From Bimuria novae-zelandiae CBS 107.79 (Eukaryota > Ascomycota > Dothideomycetes > Pleosporales > Didymosphaeriaceae), in NCBI GenBank assembly GCA_010015655.1, contig ML976762.1, forward strand, positions 62,001-126,000: a DNA stretch of 64,000 nucleotides, in the 5' to 3' direction. This document shows positions 46,314 to 57,476 of this stretch, in pieces (position 1 is the stretch's first letter; the number at the start of each line of letters is the position of its first letter). The position numbers were made by a program, and so were the translations under genes. The notes beneath the pieces are model-generated. The model worked only from the letters and a program-made list of their open reading frames with translations. It did not search any database and was not told the origin of the DNA.

Positions 46314-48540
46314 TATGCGACGCCGTCTACCAATCGACGATTCCCCCGACGAGAGCGAGTATGTCGAGTCCGATATAGACAGCAATCTTAAGTCAGATAC
46401 AGACTTGGCGGACCGCAGTGAGAAGGATAACAAGCTATGCGAAGGTACAGAGGATAAGATATAGCTCTCTTATAAGGAGGAATATCCTCCTAAGCACTAT
46501 TTTAAGTAGCTAGAAACGTTTAATAAAGGAGAGTATATAAAAGAGGACTATAAAAATAGTAGTACTCGTCTGCTTAATTGCATAGAAGATTAGTAGAATT
46601 AGTAGGCTACTTATTTAACGCTGCCTTTAGAACATGCAAGGCTAATATATTATAGATACTAGACGTACTTAGGCAAAGATTAATTCCGCAACTACGTAAC
46701 TGTATCTATCTATACTTTGCATACCTTCTTTAACTGGCTCCTTAGTCAGCGTCGAGGGAAGGACGGAAGGAAACACTAGGGAACCAAGTTAGCTAGCTTC
46801 CTTAGTACATACTAGAAGGTGTTCCGCCTTGTATACAAGAGGGCAACTAGTGCTAAGGTAAATATAAAAATAAACCAGAGTATACACAAGGTTAGTCCTG
46901 CCTCCTATTTTAGACTTTCCTGCAAGACGTGTCTAAGCTTTATACTAGGTGCTACGAAAGCTAGCGAAGGAGCACGGCTTAAAGAAGATTAGCCAAGTTA
47001 AGGCCTGCATATATATTAAAGACCTTACCTAAGTTCTAGAAACTAACCTCGCAATAACTAAAAAGAAATTGTCCGATTATATAGCCTCTATCTGTTGTGG
47101 ATATAAGGCTGGAGCACTCTCTCTTTTGTACTATTCTAAATAGGGCTAGCGCTGCAGCGGCACTTATTTGGAGCCTCGCACACATCTGCATTCCAGCAAC
47201 ACAGAACACGAACATCATCAATCAATCATCACATCCATCAAATTCTCATCATTGCATTATCTCAAAGTGACAGAACACTATCAAATCTGACAGAAATACT
47301 CCCATGGACGCTATTAGATACAAGCTTAGGTCTATCTATAGCTTGGCGGCTTTACGGCAAATTGACCTAAAGCTCTCCTAAGTCTTTACTATTGGTATAT
47401 TCGGATCACGCTGCTCCGGGATCCAGAGGATAGGTCTTATTAGGTACTACTTAAGTGGATATTTGAGTTTACGAAGTAATTTCTTGGAATTAAAGATATA
47501 TAAGCTGGCTCTTTTATTATTTACACATATATTAAGAATGCTGATACTTTAGCAAGGAATAACTTCCCTATCCCTAGAATTATCTATAACAAGACCCTTG
47601 CATTTAGCCCTTACGTATTCTTTCTTAAGATGCTCTTCTACGATAGAGCGTTTGCTACTTATAACCTAACCTTACTAAATAAGTTAAGCAAATTCTCTAT
47701 TTTACTAAAACGTAACGAACTACCCTTACGCCTTAATCGAGAACTAGACAACATCTTATTATTCTAAATAGCTAAAAGGAGACTAAATAGTTAAGGTATT
47801 TCTAAGGAAGAGCCTCTTCGTAACTCTACATTACAATCTTAGATTAAAGCTCTAGGAGAAATTACGGGCTTTATAGAGGTTACCCGACCCTATTCTCTAC
47901 GATATGTTGGAGGAAAGGCATTTAATAATAATGGTAATGTCAACCTGTACAAGCTGTAGCGAGTGAAGAACTAATATGCATAGGTAATATTAGTGAGACT
48001 GTGCAAAACCTGATAATGGGACATGCCAATATACGGACGTTCTTAAAACACTATCTATCGCGACGTGTAACGGTGGATACACAGGCCGTCGTGCGAGGCA
48101 TCCTGCCCCAAGATGCACTAATACAAGCTGCTTGTACCATGAGTCGTTCGATTAATGCCCGAAGGCCACGACGCCTTACACAAGAGCAATCCACATTAGT
48201 AAAAAACAATCCTATTATTTACTCTCTGCTAGTGCAACGGGAACAACTTAAGGGTTGCCTTAAAAATAGAACAAAACATCTAAAGTACAAAGAGCTTAGC
48301 TATAAGCTTAATTAAGAACAATAATGTTAGCGGCACGCCCTTCTTTAGGAGATTAAGGAGCGCTAGGAGTATGAGCAGCCTGTGCGTGATGTTGAGCAGT
48401 AACTTGCTGGCATGGAAGCCGAAGGCGTTGCAGCGGTAGTGGAGTCTTACGACGCTATGCTCCCTGCACAAAAAGCATTAGTAGACGCCGTCCTAACCCG
48501 ATTCGAAGAGCAGGCGAAAAACGAAAGAAAATGGATATCA
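46314..48540 (+). pseudogene. DUF3435 tyrosine recombinase-like gene, RIP-damaged relic
   Basis: A frame from ATG 46314 begins with an acidic N-terminus (PIDDSPDESEYVESD). It then shows, through stops, TYLTLPLEHARLIYYRY, TLHTFFNWLLSQRRGKDG, KVFRLVYKRAT and YIKDLTQVLETNL. After 47300 come GGFTAN, LLRDPED, FPIPRIIYN, YVFFLKMLFYDRAFA, KRNELPLRLN and ITGFIEVTRPYSLRYVGG. From 48007 (another frame) the best-kept part follows: LIMGHANIRTFLKHYLSRRV, then MSRSINARRPRRLT. These are hallmarks of fungal DUF3435 proteins, a tyrosine recombinase family to which Starship captains belong. RYVGG and the GHANIRTFL..Y segment would hold catalytic residues. A ~220-bp balanced segment (47080-47300) interrupts it. 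It ends against a minus-strand fragment of another gene. Not functional. Confidence 0.85.
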
Positions 48541-48556
48541 AATCAGGTCAGCACAG

Positions 48557-49306
48557 CTACGAAGCAGCCTGCCAAGATCTCAGGACGCTCTCAGATACGA
48601 GTCGGGAAGGATGATCGAATCTGTAGATCCTCTGTTTCACTGCAACGACATATTCCAGCAACTCGACTCCCTCCTTGACCTGTCCGTTTGCTTGGTATGC
48701 TATGGCGAGCACGTGCTACGACGCTAGTCGATCCGAATCGCTCTTACCTAGCTTCTTCCTCGGCTCACACGACTCCTCAAGCCATCTCACTGCTTCCCGG
48801 ATCCTCCCGTCGACCTGCAGACATCGTCCCACTAAGGGACACAGCTCTGACTTCTCTTCTGCTGAAGAGCCTTGCTTGTCTTTGAGCAGTCGCAGCTCGT
48901 ACGGTAGATACGCCCTCCATATTGCCCGGTTCGCATAATCGTCTGACGGGAAAATGCCGGCCACATGCGTGACGCCCTTCTCGGCCATCCCTCTTGTGTC
49001 ACCGTACCGCCTGACCTAGATCGGTGTCGCTAGGTGCACCAGTTGATGGACGTCATACTCCTCTTCGTTCCCTCGTCTCACAAGGAAGGAGTACCTGTAG
49101 GGCACGCCAATTGCCTCCTCTATTCGCACTTCTAACTGCACGCTTAGCAGGGTAGAGCGTGGAACAGCTTTCCACTTAATGCACGATATGAACAGCAGAA
49201 GGTCTGCCGCGACCGCATCGTACGCACGGATGTGGTCGAATGACCCCACTGCATTCGCTGAGCCTTTATATCGCGTGTCATCGCGAAACACCCGGATCAT
49301 GAGCTC
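48557..49306 (-). pseudogene. STAND/NLR-type receptor fragment: winged-helix plus TPR part
   Basis: The minus strand reads FRDDTRYKGSANAV, then DAVAADLLLFISCIKWKAVPRS, YSFLVRRGNEEEYDVHQLVHLA, a TAG where Trp is expected (49016-49018), and IFPSDDYANRAIWRAYLP. TPR repeats of the kinesin-light-chain type follow (LVGRCLQVDGRIREAVRWLEES; AIAYQANGQVKEGVELLE). Another TAG at 48716-48718 stands where Gln is expected. It stops at 48557. In intact fungal proteins this block follows an NB-ARC ATPase. That domain is absent here, as is the rest of the TPR array. Such receptors are linked to self/non-self recognition and cell death. Both stops are RIP-type. Confidence 0.8.
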
Positions 49307-49725
49307 GACACCAATTGACCTATCGACGAATGGCGATCCAGGACTGATCGATCTGAAGAGCGCAGGGAATTTTGTGTATGCTTTGTCGCCTGGGAATGGA
49401 ACGACCGAAGCGGCGATCACCGTGCTGGACGTTTCTGGGGGCCAGGGTTCGGCGAAACAAGCGCAGCACTTCTGTCTGGCTGGATTTGCGACAAGTTCAG
49501 CCCAAGGTATGGCGGTGCTGGTGTGAGAATTGTAGCGTGTCGAGTCTCTTCAGGTCGAGCGGTTTGCTGTTGTGGGAACAAGATGGACCTCTGGTCATCT
49601 GCTGCGCCATGTATCAAACCTGTCTCCTTTTCTACCTCCTGTTGTACTTTCTTAGCTATTAACCCCTTAGACCGTTGTCACAATCTTTGTCGCTCACTAC
49701 TATTGGACAAGTCCGGTTATATATT
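49307..49725. other. Spacer between receptor fragment and next gene
   Basis: About 420 bp without a recognisable gene; short open frames on both strands lack motifs. It may hold the promoter-distal junction of two rearranged segments. Confidence 0.35.
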
Positions 49726-50328
49726 CTACAACGGCGTCGCTACCTTGCCAAGAGGCACAGCTACTTCATCCCACGCCGAACCCTCATCACGATCCATCTG
49801 GATCAGGTAAGCCACCTGCGGGAACAAATAAGAAATGCCGACTTCAAATTCGCCCTCTTCCTCGTGACACGACACCAACCATACAGAAGTCCTGCCCCGC
49901 GCATCAAACAGCGTCAATCTATCGTCCTCCAACGTCTTGTCCTTCATCCAGCGATCCACCGAGTTTAGAGTCGCACTGTCGACAAGAACGCATGCCATGT
50001 AGCGGTAGCTGTCGTCTGGTGCTTCTTCGCCCGATTTCAGCCACTTGTTGAAGCGCTCACGGATCTCTATCGGCCCGGCGTCTTGTAGCTCTGGGTCAGA
50101 CTATGGGGTATTGTTAGAGTCATTGAGATATATTAGGGTATCATAGCTTGCATACTTGTCTAAGTGCTGGATCATGTCGCCTTCGCCCTCGCCGACTAAT
50201 CCGCTATGCGCTTGGTTGTTGAGATAAGCCATAAAGCGGTTCCAGTTCTCGTCGTCGCGGTAGTCGGTCCGGTAGATAACGAAGCCGATCAGTTGGTCAT
50301 CCATCTCCCCCTGTTTGACACTCGTCAC
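49726..50328 (-). pseudogene. Unnamed fungal protein family (GFVIYR type), copy 1
   Basis: ATG at 50328; reads MDDQLIGFVIYRTDYRDDENW and NRFMAYLNNQA, then a 55-nt stretch (50101-50155). After it comes SDPELQDAGPIEIRERFNKWLKSG, then YMACVLVDSATLNSV and EVAVP near the end. The family is widespread in Pezizomycotina with no known function. The 55-nt stretch begins GTATGC and ends CCCATAG with CTAAC inside, so it looks like an intron. Spliced there, however, the two halves are out of frame by one base; unspliced, they are in frame with a TAG. So the copy is either frameshifted, carries one stop, or uses a splice I did not find. Copy 2 at 55967-56576 has a 55-nt intron near the equivalent place. 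Function unknown. Confidence 0.6.
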
Positions 50329-50665
50329 AGGCGTGGTGTGTTTTGCGTCTTGTTCTCGTTGGGCGCGCGCCGTGTGGCACAGTTCTCTCTAAATTACCGG
50401 CAGGTGGTGTACGCTAACTTAGCGCTTCCACGGCCCCGTTTCTCGCACAAACACGCCGCACCATCAACCCAACACCGACCTTTGGAAGGCGACCTGCTGG
50501 TCGCACATCGTGATTTCATTTACTCAGGTTCTCTTACTCGTGTTTCCTCGCGCTACGCTCCTAGTCCAGGTATGCAGTAAGCACCTAAAACGAAGCACCT
50601 TACTATATATTATTCTTCGCGAGCCTTCCACTCTCCAACACTTCTTTACTCCAACGCTGCCGTCT
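50329..50665. promoter_or_regulatory. Divergent spacer between copy 1 and the F-box-like gene
   Basis: The two start codons face away from each other across 337 bp. A TATATATTATT stretch lies at about 50603-50613, upstream of the plus-strand gene. Nothing else was recognised. Confidence 0.4.
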
Positions 50666-51507
50666 ATGCATCACCTGACGACGCTACCCACGGAGCTCCT
50701 CCTCAAAACATACGAGTTTCTGTCCTCCTTTGTCGACGCAGTTGCACTCAGCACATCCTGTCGTAAACTCCGCAGTCTATGGGTCGCTCACCGGTGCACG
50801 ATCCTTGCGGAAATTTTACCTAGGCAGTTTGAGTGCTATGCTGATGCGAGGAGGCTTTTAAACAAGCAGCGGGGATGGGAATGTGAAGGCCGGGATAAAC
50901 ACGAGATGGGTATGAGGGATCTGCAACTGCTGGCGGAGAATGCGAGGCGTGTTGAGGAGGCTATACTGGACATTGAACGCGTGTTTATTCCCGTTTTAAG
51001 GGGCGAAAAGTGTGAGCATGCATGCATGCACCTTCTGAATTTTCTATCACTGATGTCAAACGAAGGCTGACTATGCTAGCAGATGTGGAATCCTGGGGCG
51101 GGAAAGAGTGCCGCATATACTCTGTGGATACCTCGCATCCAGCCAGTTTGACGCTTACGGAAAGAGCAAGGGTATTTCGGGCGTACTATCAGGTCAAGCG
51201 TCTTATGTGGTGTAACGAGGATGCCATCGTCGCGGAGATGGCGTTGATGCAGCTACGGAACCTTTTCTACGTCAATGAGATGGCACACTGGGTTCGGACT
51301 CGCTGTGCGAATTGGAAACTTATCTATCTGGTAAGAGCGTCAGGGAGGGCAATCGAGAGGCTGTATCAGGAGCAGTATGGGTGTGCGGCGCCGGAGTTAC
51401 GGAGTCCGCGGGATTTCGAGCGGCCGGTGGTGCTGTTTTTTATCTGGGATTGTTGGCAGGGGAGTTTGGAAAGTATGGTGATGAGGGGGGTGGAGGGGGC
51501 TGAGTAA
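50666..51507 (+). CDS. F-box-like protein (one intron), intact
   Basis: Exons 50666-51011 and 51080-51507 join across a 68-nt intron (GTGAGC..GCTGACTATGCTAG) to give 257 residues. A CAG three bases further is an equally good acceptor. Residues 5-40 form an F-box: LTTLPTELLLKTYEFLSS then SCRKLRSLW. F-box proteins bind Skp1 and bring substrates to the SCF ubiquitin ligase. The rest, mostly helical with WGGKECRIY and LTLTERARVFRAYYQ in the second exon, resembles the C-terminal part of the large unnamed F-box families of Pleosporales. It has no known substrate domain. It is the only accessory gene between 46 and 57 kb that I can read without a stop or frameshift. Confidence 0.72.
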
Positions 51508-51982
51508 AGATGTGTATGTAGGATGTCGAGATTGGAAACGAACTGTGGATGCGTGGTGAGGTTGTTCGCCTTACCACGGCCCCAGGGCACCGCCATCACG
51601 GTTAAGGCCCGTGTGCCAATAGCTTCGTCCACTACAACAGTCAACCAGTCTCAATCTTGACTCTTGGTCAACACCTTATAGTGCGTGGCCCTCTCTTGCT
51701 AGGTACGTTAATTACCTATTTCTCCTAATATTACCTTTCCCAATAGACACAGAACAAAGACAAAACAGATTTGCTAAAAATAAGTTGGTAAACAAAACTA
51801 TATCCAATGTCTATGTAAACACCAATCAAAACGTAAAACAACGCGAAAGTATACCCCAAAACTGCTCCAGAGAATTGCCTAATATAGACAGCTTGTCTCC
51901 AGGTCCAATGCTCGAGTAGTAGCATCGTGAAGACGACGGAATTCGGCAAGATGACATATATGCCCAAGAAAATCTGAGTAGC
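51508..51982. other. Convergent spacer, no gene
   Basis: 475 bp between the ends of a plus-strand gene and a minus-strand pseudogene. Short minus-strand frames with hydrophobic translations occur at 51731-51967 but show no family motif. AT-richer than its neighbours. Confidence 0.4.
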
Positions 51983-53404
51983 TTACACAGAACCCTCAGA
52001 GTCGTATGCATCGCCGATTCTTAGGACGTCGCTCGTAAAACCTACACGTCCGGGTGGCAGTGCGTCCATTATCATCTGCGCGGTATAGTGTATGTTTCTC
52101 TTGGTGACCGTTTCGGTCTTACCGAATTGTTCGCTCCACTTCTTGATTTGACTGTAAGCAATGGCGCGACCGCCATTCTGGTTTACTGCCCCCTCCATGA
52201 AACCGACTGCGTCTTGAAGATTCTTCTTGTTTGGTGACCCTTTTCACAGGATTTCGTTGGTCATTTTGTCCATCTTTCCTGCAAGCGACACGCCGAATGG
52301 CCCATGGTACATCCAGAGTCTACTTCGGGTTGGGTCCGTTGGTTTCCAGAGTAATGAGTAGACGCCGGCTTGCGATATCTCGCGCTGGTGATCTGCATTC
52401 ATGAACGCAGTTATGGCGGTGTTCATGAAGTCATGCTCCAAGTTGTGACTGTTTGCGGTGTAGACCGCTCTAACAGCCTCGAAAAAGGCGGTCTTGACCG
52501 CTGGTGGAGTGCCGTGGATGAAATGGAAATCAACATCGGCGCTTACACCATCTTCTCCTCGCGCCCCAATCTCAAGCGCCGAGATGCCGCCATAGCACAT
52601 GATAATGATCGGGGCGGTTATGCGTTCATTTCTCTTCAGTTCAGCATTGACGAGCGCGAAGACTAATCGGTGGTGAGCGCGTGCAACATCTGTGGAAAAG
52701 AACTTTGCCATACCTATTTTCCATTGCTCGAAGGTGATCGCTTTGGCATCTCCCGATCGTTTTGCCAACGTTTCCAAGTTGTCTCTCGCTGCTACCTTGT
52801 TCTTGACCGGCTTGACTGTCTTACTGCCGCCCTTTTTATGCTGCGATGTTGCCTTCGGAGCTTTGAACTTGATAACGCGTCTTTTGGGGTTAGTCGTCAA
52901 TAACACCGGCTTGACCTTTTTCGCTTTCTTGGCATTCTTCACCTTTGCGGAAGGTTGCTTTTAGCCAGGATACAGTTTCACGGATGCCTGTTGCTTCGTT
53001 TTGGTTGGTTTTGGCGTTTTCGATGTACTCCTTTTTGGTGGTTTCGTTTTCGATGTACCCGATTTTGGTTTCTTCGATTTTGCTATTTTCTTCCTCTTTC
53101 CAGAACCCTTCGCCTTCCTCGTTTTTGCTGTCTTCGTCTTCTTCCTAGAACTCTTTGCCTTCCTTGCACCTCGACCTCTTTCTACCAGAGTCCCGGCTGC
53201 TTCGCCAGTCGTGGACAAGTGTGGAGCAGCATGCACCGGTGGAAGTTCAGTGTTAGGTTCTTTGCCCGACCTCTCGGTCAATTCAGTCAGGCCCACACGA
53301 AGAGATGGTGCCAACACATCGTTACCAAAGACCGCTCTGCCATAAGCCTCACCAACGCAGTTGGAGAGAGCGACCAGTCCCAGAACCACGGTAGAAACGC
53401 GCAT
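51983..53404 (-). pseudogene. Secreted Lys-rich protein with nucleotidyltransferase-like domain, two nonsense codons
   Basis: A single minus-strand frame of 474 codons runs from ATG 53404 to the TAA at 51983-51985, broken only by TAA at 52961-52963 and TGA at 52244-52246. Both can arise from C to T (CAA to TAA, CGA to TGA). The first 22 residues are a signal peptide (MRVSTVVLGLVALSNCVGEA). Then comes a long Lys/Ser/Thr-rich region (e.g. KSSRKKTKTAKTRKAKGSGK), probably disordered and basic. From about residue 190 a folded domain follows: IIIMCYGGISALEIGAR, then VSADVDFHF, and later MYHGPFGVSLAGKMDKMTN. The GG plus D-x-D pattern and the closing AGK..R/KMTN text recall fungal nucleotidyltransferase-fold proteins of unknown substrate. 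A signal peptide on such a fold is unusual. It could have been an effector-like secreted protein; that is inference only. Confidence 0.65.
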
Positions 53405-55966
53405 GATGCAGAGGTCGAACAGAACAGATGATGAGTGTATAAGTACCACAAGTAGCAACTGAGTGAAAACGATAATGAGTGTAGAACTCGAAAGTGGCCG
53501 GCCACAGCAGTCTAAGATTTTTCCAATTGAGTATCGGTAAAGAAAGAATGTGGTGGTTGAACCGAATGCACGCCCATCTTTTATATCTGCATATAAAACA
53601 CCATCTTGAAGAGGTACGGACTTCAGACCAGTGGCACTCAATATGATTGGAGTCCTCACACAATCGGAGTGTGCGTTCTCTCAACATCGGAAATGTTTCC
53701 AGACGGGTACCGATATAGGTCGGGGCAGTCATCTACGGCATTCCTAGACTGGTACGAAACACATGGCCCGGGCAGAGCAGTACTCTATAGTTATCTCTTT
53801 GAAAGGTTATTTCACCCAAATTCGGCATTGCTGAGGTCTCCGTCGGGGACAGATAGTCGTGCGGCACAGTCAACGCCGCCGGATAAACACCTTCCTGACA
53901 CAACCAACGCCCGGCACTGCCTTGTTGGCGGCACAGCTTCCCGTTAATGGGCAACGCAGGAAGCTAGTGTCATATTATACCTTTAATTTTGATCTTAGGC
54001 CAAGTGCTCGGAGATCGCACAATAGGGTGGGCGTAGGGAATTCGCAACACCAGTACAAGATCCATCATGCAAGAAACAGTAGAATAAGGCCGGACCCGAT
54101 AAATTCACCATTGACCTTGTTCTGACCCACTTGAAAACGCCTCTATCCCACCTCTGCCCTCAGAAAAGTGGTAAACTTGAGCCACTATAAGTCTTGATTA
54201 GGTGGAGCCCCCACAGAACGCCGCTATAGTTTATCGACGCCACAAGTTTCCCCAGACCCTAAGGTACAAAATATTTGCATTCCGACTCTGCCAAACACCG
54301 GCTCAGTTTTGAGCTCGTGCGCCCTCTATGCCAATCACCCGAAACTAAGAAAACAGCCGGAGTCTCAGTTCCAGATGCATTGACGATAAGCACAATTAAA
54401 ATAACATTTCCCTGTACATAGGGGTATCCTCATGTCTAGCGCGAACTGCCCCATTGTCGTGCTGCGTTCGTGCAGTAGTCCGAAGGATCACTAACCCCCT
54501 AATAGCCAGTCCACCTAGTGCTAGCTAATTTAAGGTTCCAACTGTCTTATCGTCTTTGTAGCGCTCAATATCTGCGGGACTATGGATAGTTGCCCCATGG
54601 GACATCGGTGTAGCAAGGTTCTGAGACAGAGTCCCTGCATTGGCACAAACTACAGCAGCAGAAAGGAAACGAACTATTGCAAAGAGTGACACGGAGTGGA
54701 AAAAAAAGGGACGGCGAAAGAGACATGGTGCATCCGAACGGCATCCCGATCACAGGGCTTACGGCTGAACGGCTGTCAGATAGTAGCTTTCACCTGCAAC
54801 ATGGAGGTCTCAGAGGCATTTCCGCTCATGGTGCTTCCAGCGTGGTTCGATAGCAAAACCTCGCCCCAGGTCAAAGTCCGACTCACGTACCCGACTTCCC
54901 ATGGTGTAACCCCATAAAAAAATGCTCTGAATGTAAGATCTGGGAACAATGCCAATGCCACATGCGTAGAACAGCCCGAGCCATATGGAAGACGCAGTAT
55001 CGGCAAGTTTCGTGTTGAGGACTATCGCTCTTGCCTGCTGTGAGAGATTCCTTCAAAACCAATGACCGAGGAACATCACGCAAAGCAAGACATGTATAGG
55101 AGCATGAAGTACAAATTTGATCTTTCCCGCAAGAGTGGAAACCCCAGTCCAAAAATATACATGTTGGGGAGAACATAGCAGCACGGTACACGGTAGTACC
55201 TAGCCACCGCCCTACTTAGCGTAGTGTACCATGTGTAAAGAAGGTAGACTTCTGCGGCGTATACATGTTGCAAGTGCGATGTCTTGCCTCATCCATACGG
55301 AGGTGACCTCCTGTCAAAACCTTACTATTAGGTAGAAACTCGACTACGCCGTCGGTCTTTCGCTCTTCCTCCCGGTTCGTTAAATTTGAGAAACCGTGGA
55401 GAACAGAGTATGCCCATCGTTGAGGTGCCCTTGTGGGACATTGGCTAGGCAGCCAAATGCTGTTGAATGGGTCGAACCAGAGCATGCCCAGGGTAGTCAG
55501 GATTACTTTCAACGAATCAGAAGGAAAAGTTCAGCCCGACGGCGGGCGCAGTCAACAACATTGCATGTTACTTCAAACCTATTCACTGAATACACGGGTA
55601 ACAGTCCGGACTTTAGCCTTGCACCCGCAGATACAAGGCTTAGCGCTCCGCCCCCACTCTACCAGGCGCACCCCCGCACCGCCCACATAACGACGCCGCA
55701 TCCAGCAATCCGCTCGGTCACATTAGTTAGCAATCCATAGCCCCATAAGTGCTGCTACCTACGGGAACCTTCTCTCGTTCTTTTTCACCCCAGCCATGGT
55801 ATAGACACGCTCAACCGCCAACACAATCACCGAAGCAGCATGAGAAGACGACGCTTGGGAATCATGTTCAGACGACTCACCACCCGCCGCCGCCCCAATC
55901 TCCAGCTCCGCCCGCAAGCGCACGATCAAACAACATCTGCGAGCAAAGCAGAATAGAATCCGGGGT
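53405..55966. other. Gene-poor stretch, nothing recognised
   Basis: About 2.5 kb of nearly balanced DNA. Open frames up to about 115 codons exist on both strands, but none shows a motif, splice pattern or consistent codon use. The first ~250 bp upstream of 53404 presumably contain the promoter of the secreted-protein pseudogene. No repeat or RNA gene was seen. Confidence 0.4.
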
Positions 55967-56576
55967 ATAACCACCACCCCTACAGAAATCGGCGCCGACG
56001 GCTTGCACCTTAAAGAAGTTCTCGACGAGAACCCAGACACCAAATTTGGCTTCGTTATCTACCGCTGCGCGTATGACAGTCAGGAGAAATGGGACCGTTT
56101 TGTGAGCCACTTGACCGAGCAAACGTTTCTGAACCTGAGGGAAGAGGGCGCGGAAGAGCTGTTTTGGAGAATCGATTGGTGCGTTCAGAAAGATGCCAAA
56201 GGTTTGAAGAACGCGAGTGTGGAGAAGGTGAGGAGGTACGTGAAGATCAGAAACGACTCTAGAATGAGAGCATGCTGACAGTTTGCATAGGCGGTTCAAG
56301 AAATGGGTCAAGGAGCATGGTGACGGAAGCGACTGGCCGCGATACCAGGCTTGTGTCAAGGTGGATTAGCACGACCTCAACAGTGTGGTGACGGGACCTT
56401 CACCTGAAGATTTCGATATTGACGGGCATGGTGCTGTTACGCTGGTATCCTTGGGTCCGGGTGAATGTCACTGTTGGGTGGGCGCAGCGTATCTTGTACC
56501 TCGAATTTTCACCTTGCTGGAGATTGGATGGGACAATTTCGTACCAAAGGAAGCGTACGAGGTGGCGTGCCCGTGA
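55967..56576 (+). pseudogene. Unnamed fungal protein family (GFVIYR type), copy 2
   Basis: Exon 1 (to 56235) reads LHLKEVLDENPDTKFGFVIYR, KWDRFVSHLTEQ and RIDWCVQKDAK. A 55-nt intron follows (56236-56290, GTACGT..GCTGAC..CATAG). Exon 2 starts RRFKKWVKEHGDG, reads PRYQACVKVD, and then has a TAG at 56366-56368 where Gln is likely. It ends YLVPRIFTLLEIGWDN..EVACP. No ATG stands at the expected start: the frame has ATA at 55967-55969 (ATA ACC ACC ACC), which would be ATG before one G-to-A change. Homologous to copy 1 at 49726-50328 but clearly diverged. Function unknown. Confidence 0.65.
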
Positions 56577-57230
56577 GAGTTGGATTCCTCGAGGCTGTAC
56601 AATCTATTCACGTCAGTGACGAGTGTGGAGCGTTGCGACACTCTCACATCTGTTCATGAACCCTTGGGACGTTTGCAGGTTGTCCAACCGAGGACGTATT
56701 ATAGGGATGAATAAGAATTCACTAAGACCTGCATTGAAACTCAACGTCATTACAGTATAACTCCCATTTCAACTTTCATTTTCATTGCCATTTGCGACAT
56801 TCTGTGTGTGGTTCCTAGGACCAGGATTGACGTGGTTTTAATAATGTTCCCCGACGTTTGTGGACAGATGTGAGGTTGGTGTTGACGTTTGAGTCATACT
56901 ATATACCTCCCGAGTGTAACCTCGCCCCGGGAATATGACTCCGGAATACAACTACGCCTAGCGCCGATACTGTATCATGGGTAAATCATATGATTGTTAC
57001 TCTTGCGAAGAAAGTGGGCATTATGTGCTGCAAAAGAAGAGCACGGGTCACTTCGCGCATCCTCCATCTCTGGCAACAGTTGTCACACGGTGGCAATATT
57101 CGGAATTTCATGCCAGAATGTTAGGTTGTAGGTTGCGTGTATTATAGGGAAACATGCTTGATATTTCTGCTAGATACAAGACAACCTCGACTTCCGTAGC
57201 ACTGTCAGCTACGGTTGGGTATAAACTCCA
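56577..57230. other. Spacer, no gene recognised
   Basis: 650 bp of AT-balanced DNA with a T-rich stretch at 56750-56800. Nothing with coding character was seen on either strand. Confidence 0.4.
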
Positions 57231-57476
57231 TCACTTCTTGTCGTCGTCCTTCGCGGCATTCCCAAATGCTGCTACAAAAGCCGCGGACCGCCATCTTAAG
57301 TTGGTCGATTTGTTGTCCGGATTTTTGGTAGCTACTTCGCCCTTGGGTCTGTGTTCCTTTGACTGTGGCTGGGCAACGTCTTCATCCACCAGTTCCGACG
57401 CGTGCTTCATCTTCCAATCTTTGTCACGATCCTCAGCATATCCCGAAGCCGACGTATTCCTGCTTGTCGAGGACAT
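57231..57476 (-). CDS. Small hypothetical protein, 81 residues
   Basis: ATG at 57476 in a fair context (GCGCAATG). The protein is highly charged, starting MSSTSRNTSASGYAEDRDKD, with a short semi-hydrophobic part (WRSAAFVAAFGNAAK) before the Lys/Asp tail DDDKK. Third-position use (C-rich, e.g. GTCCTCGACAAGC) looks coding. No family recognised; it could also be a gene fragment. Confidence 0.35.
   Translation of the reverse strand: MSSTSRNTSASGYAEDRDKDWKMKHASELVDEDVAQPQSKEHRPKGEVATKNPDNKSTNLRWRSAAFVAAFGNAAKDDDKK

Noticed and set aside
52955..53431. Plus-strand frames of 114-158 codons rich in Phe, Leu and Arg
   Set aside because: They are complements of the Lys-rich region of the minus-strand secreted protein; no independent support.
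55759..56359. Minus-strand frames over copy 2 of the GFVIYR family
   Set aside because: The plus strand carries family motifs and a proper intron there, so the minus frames are shadows.
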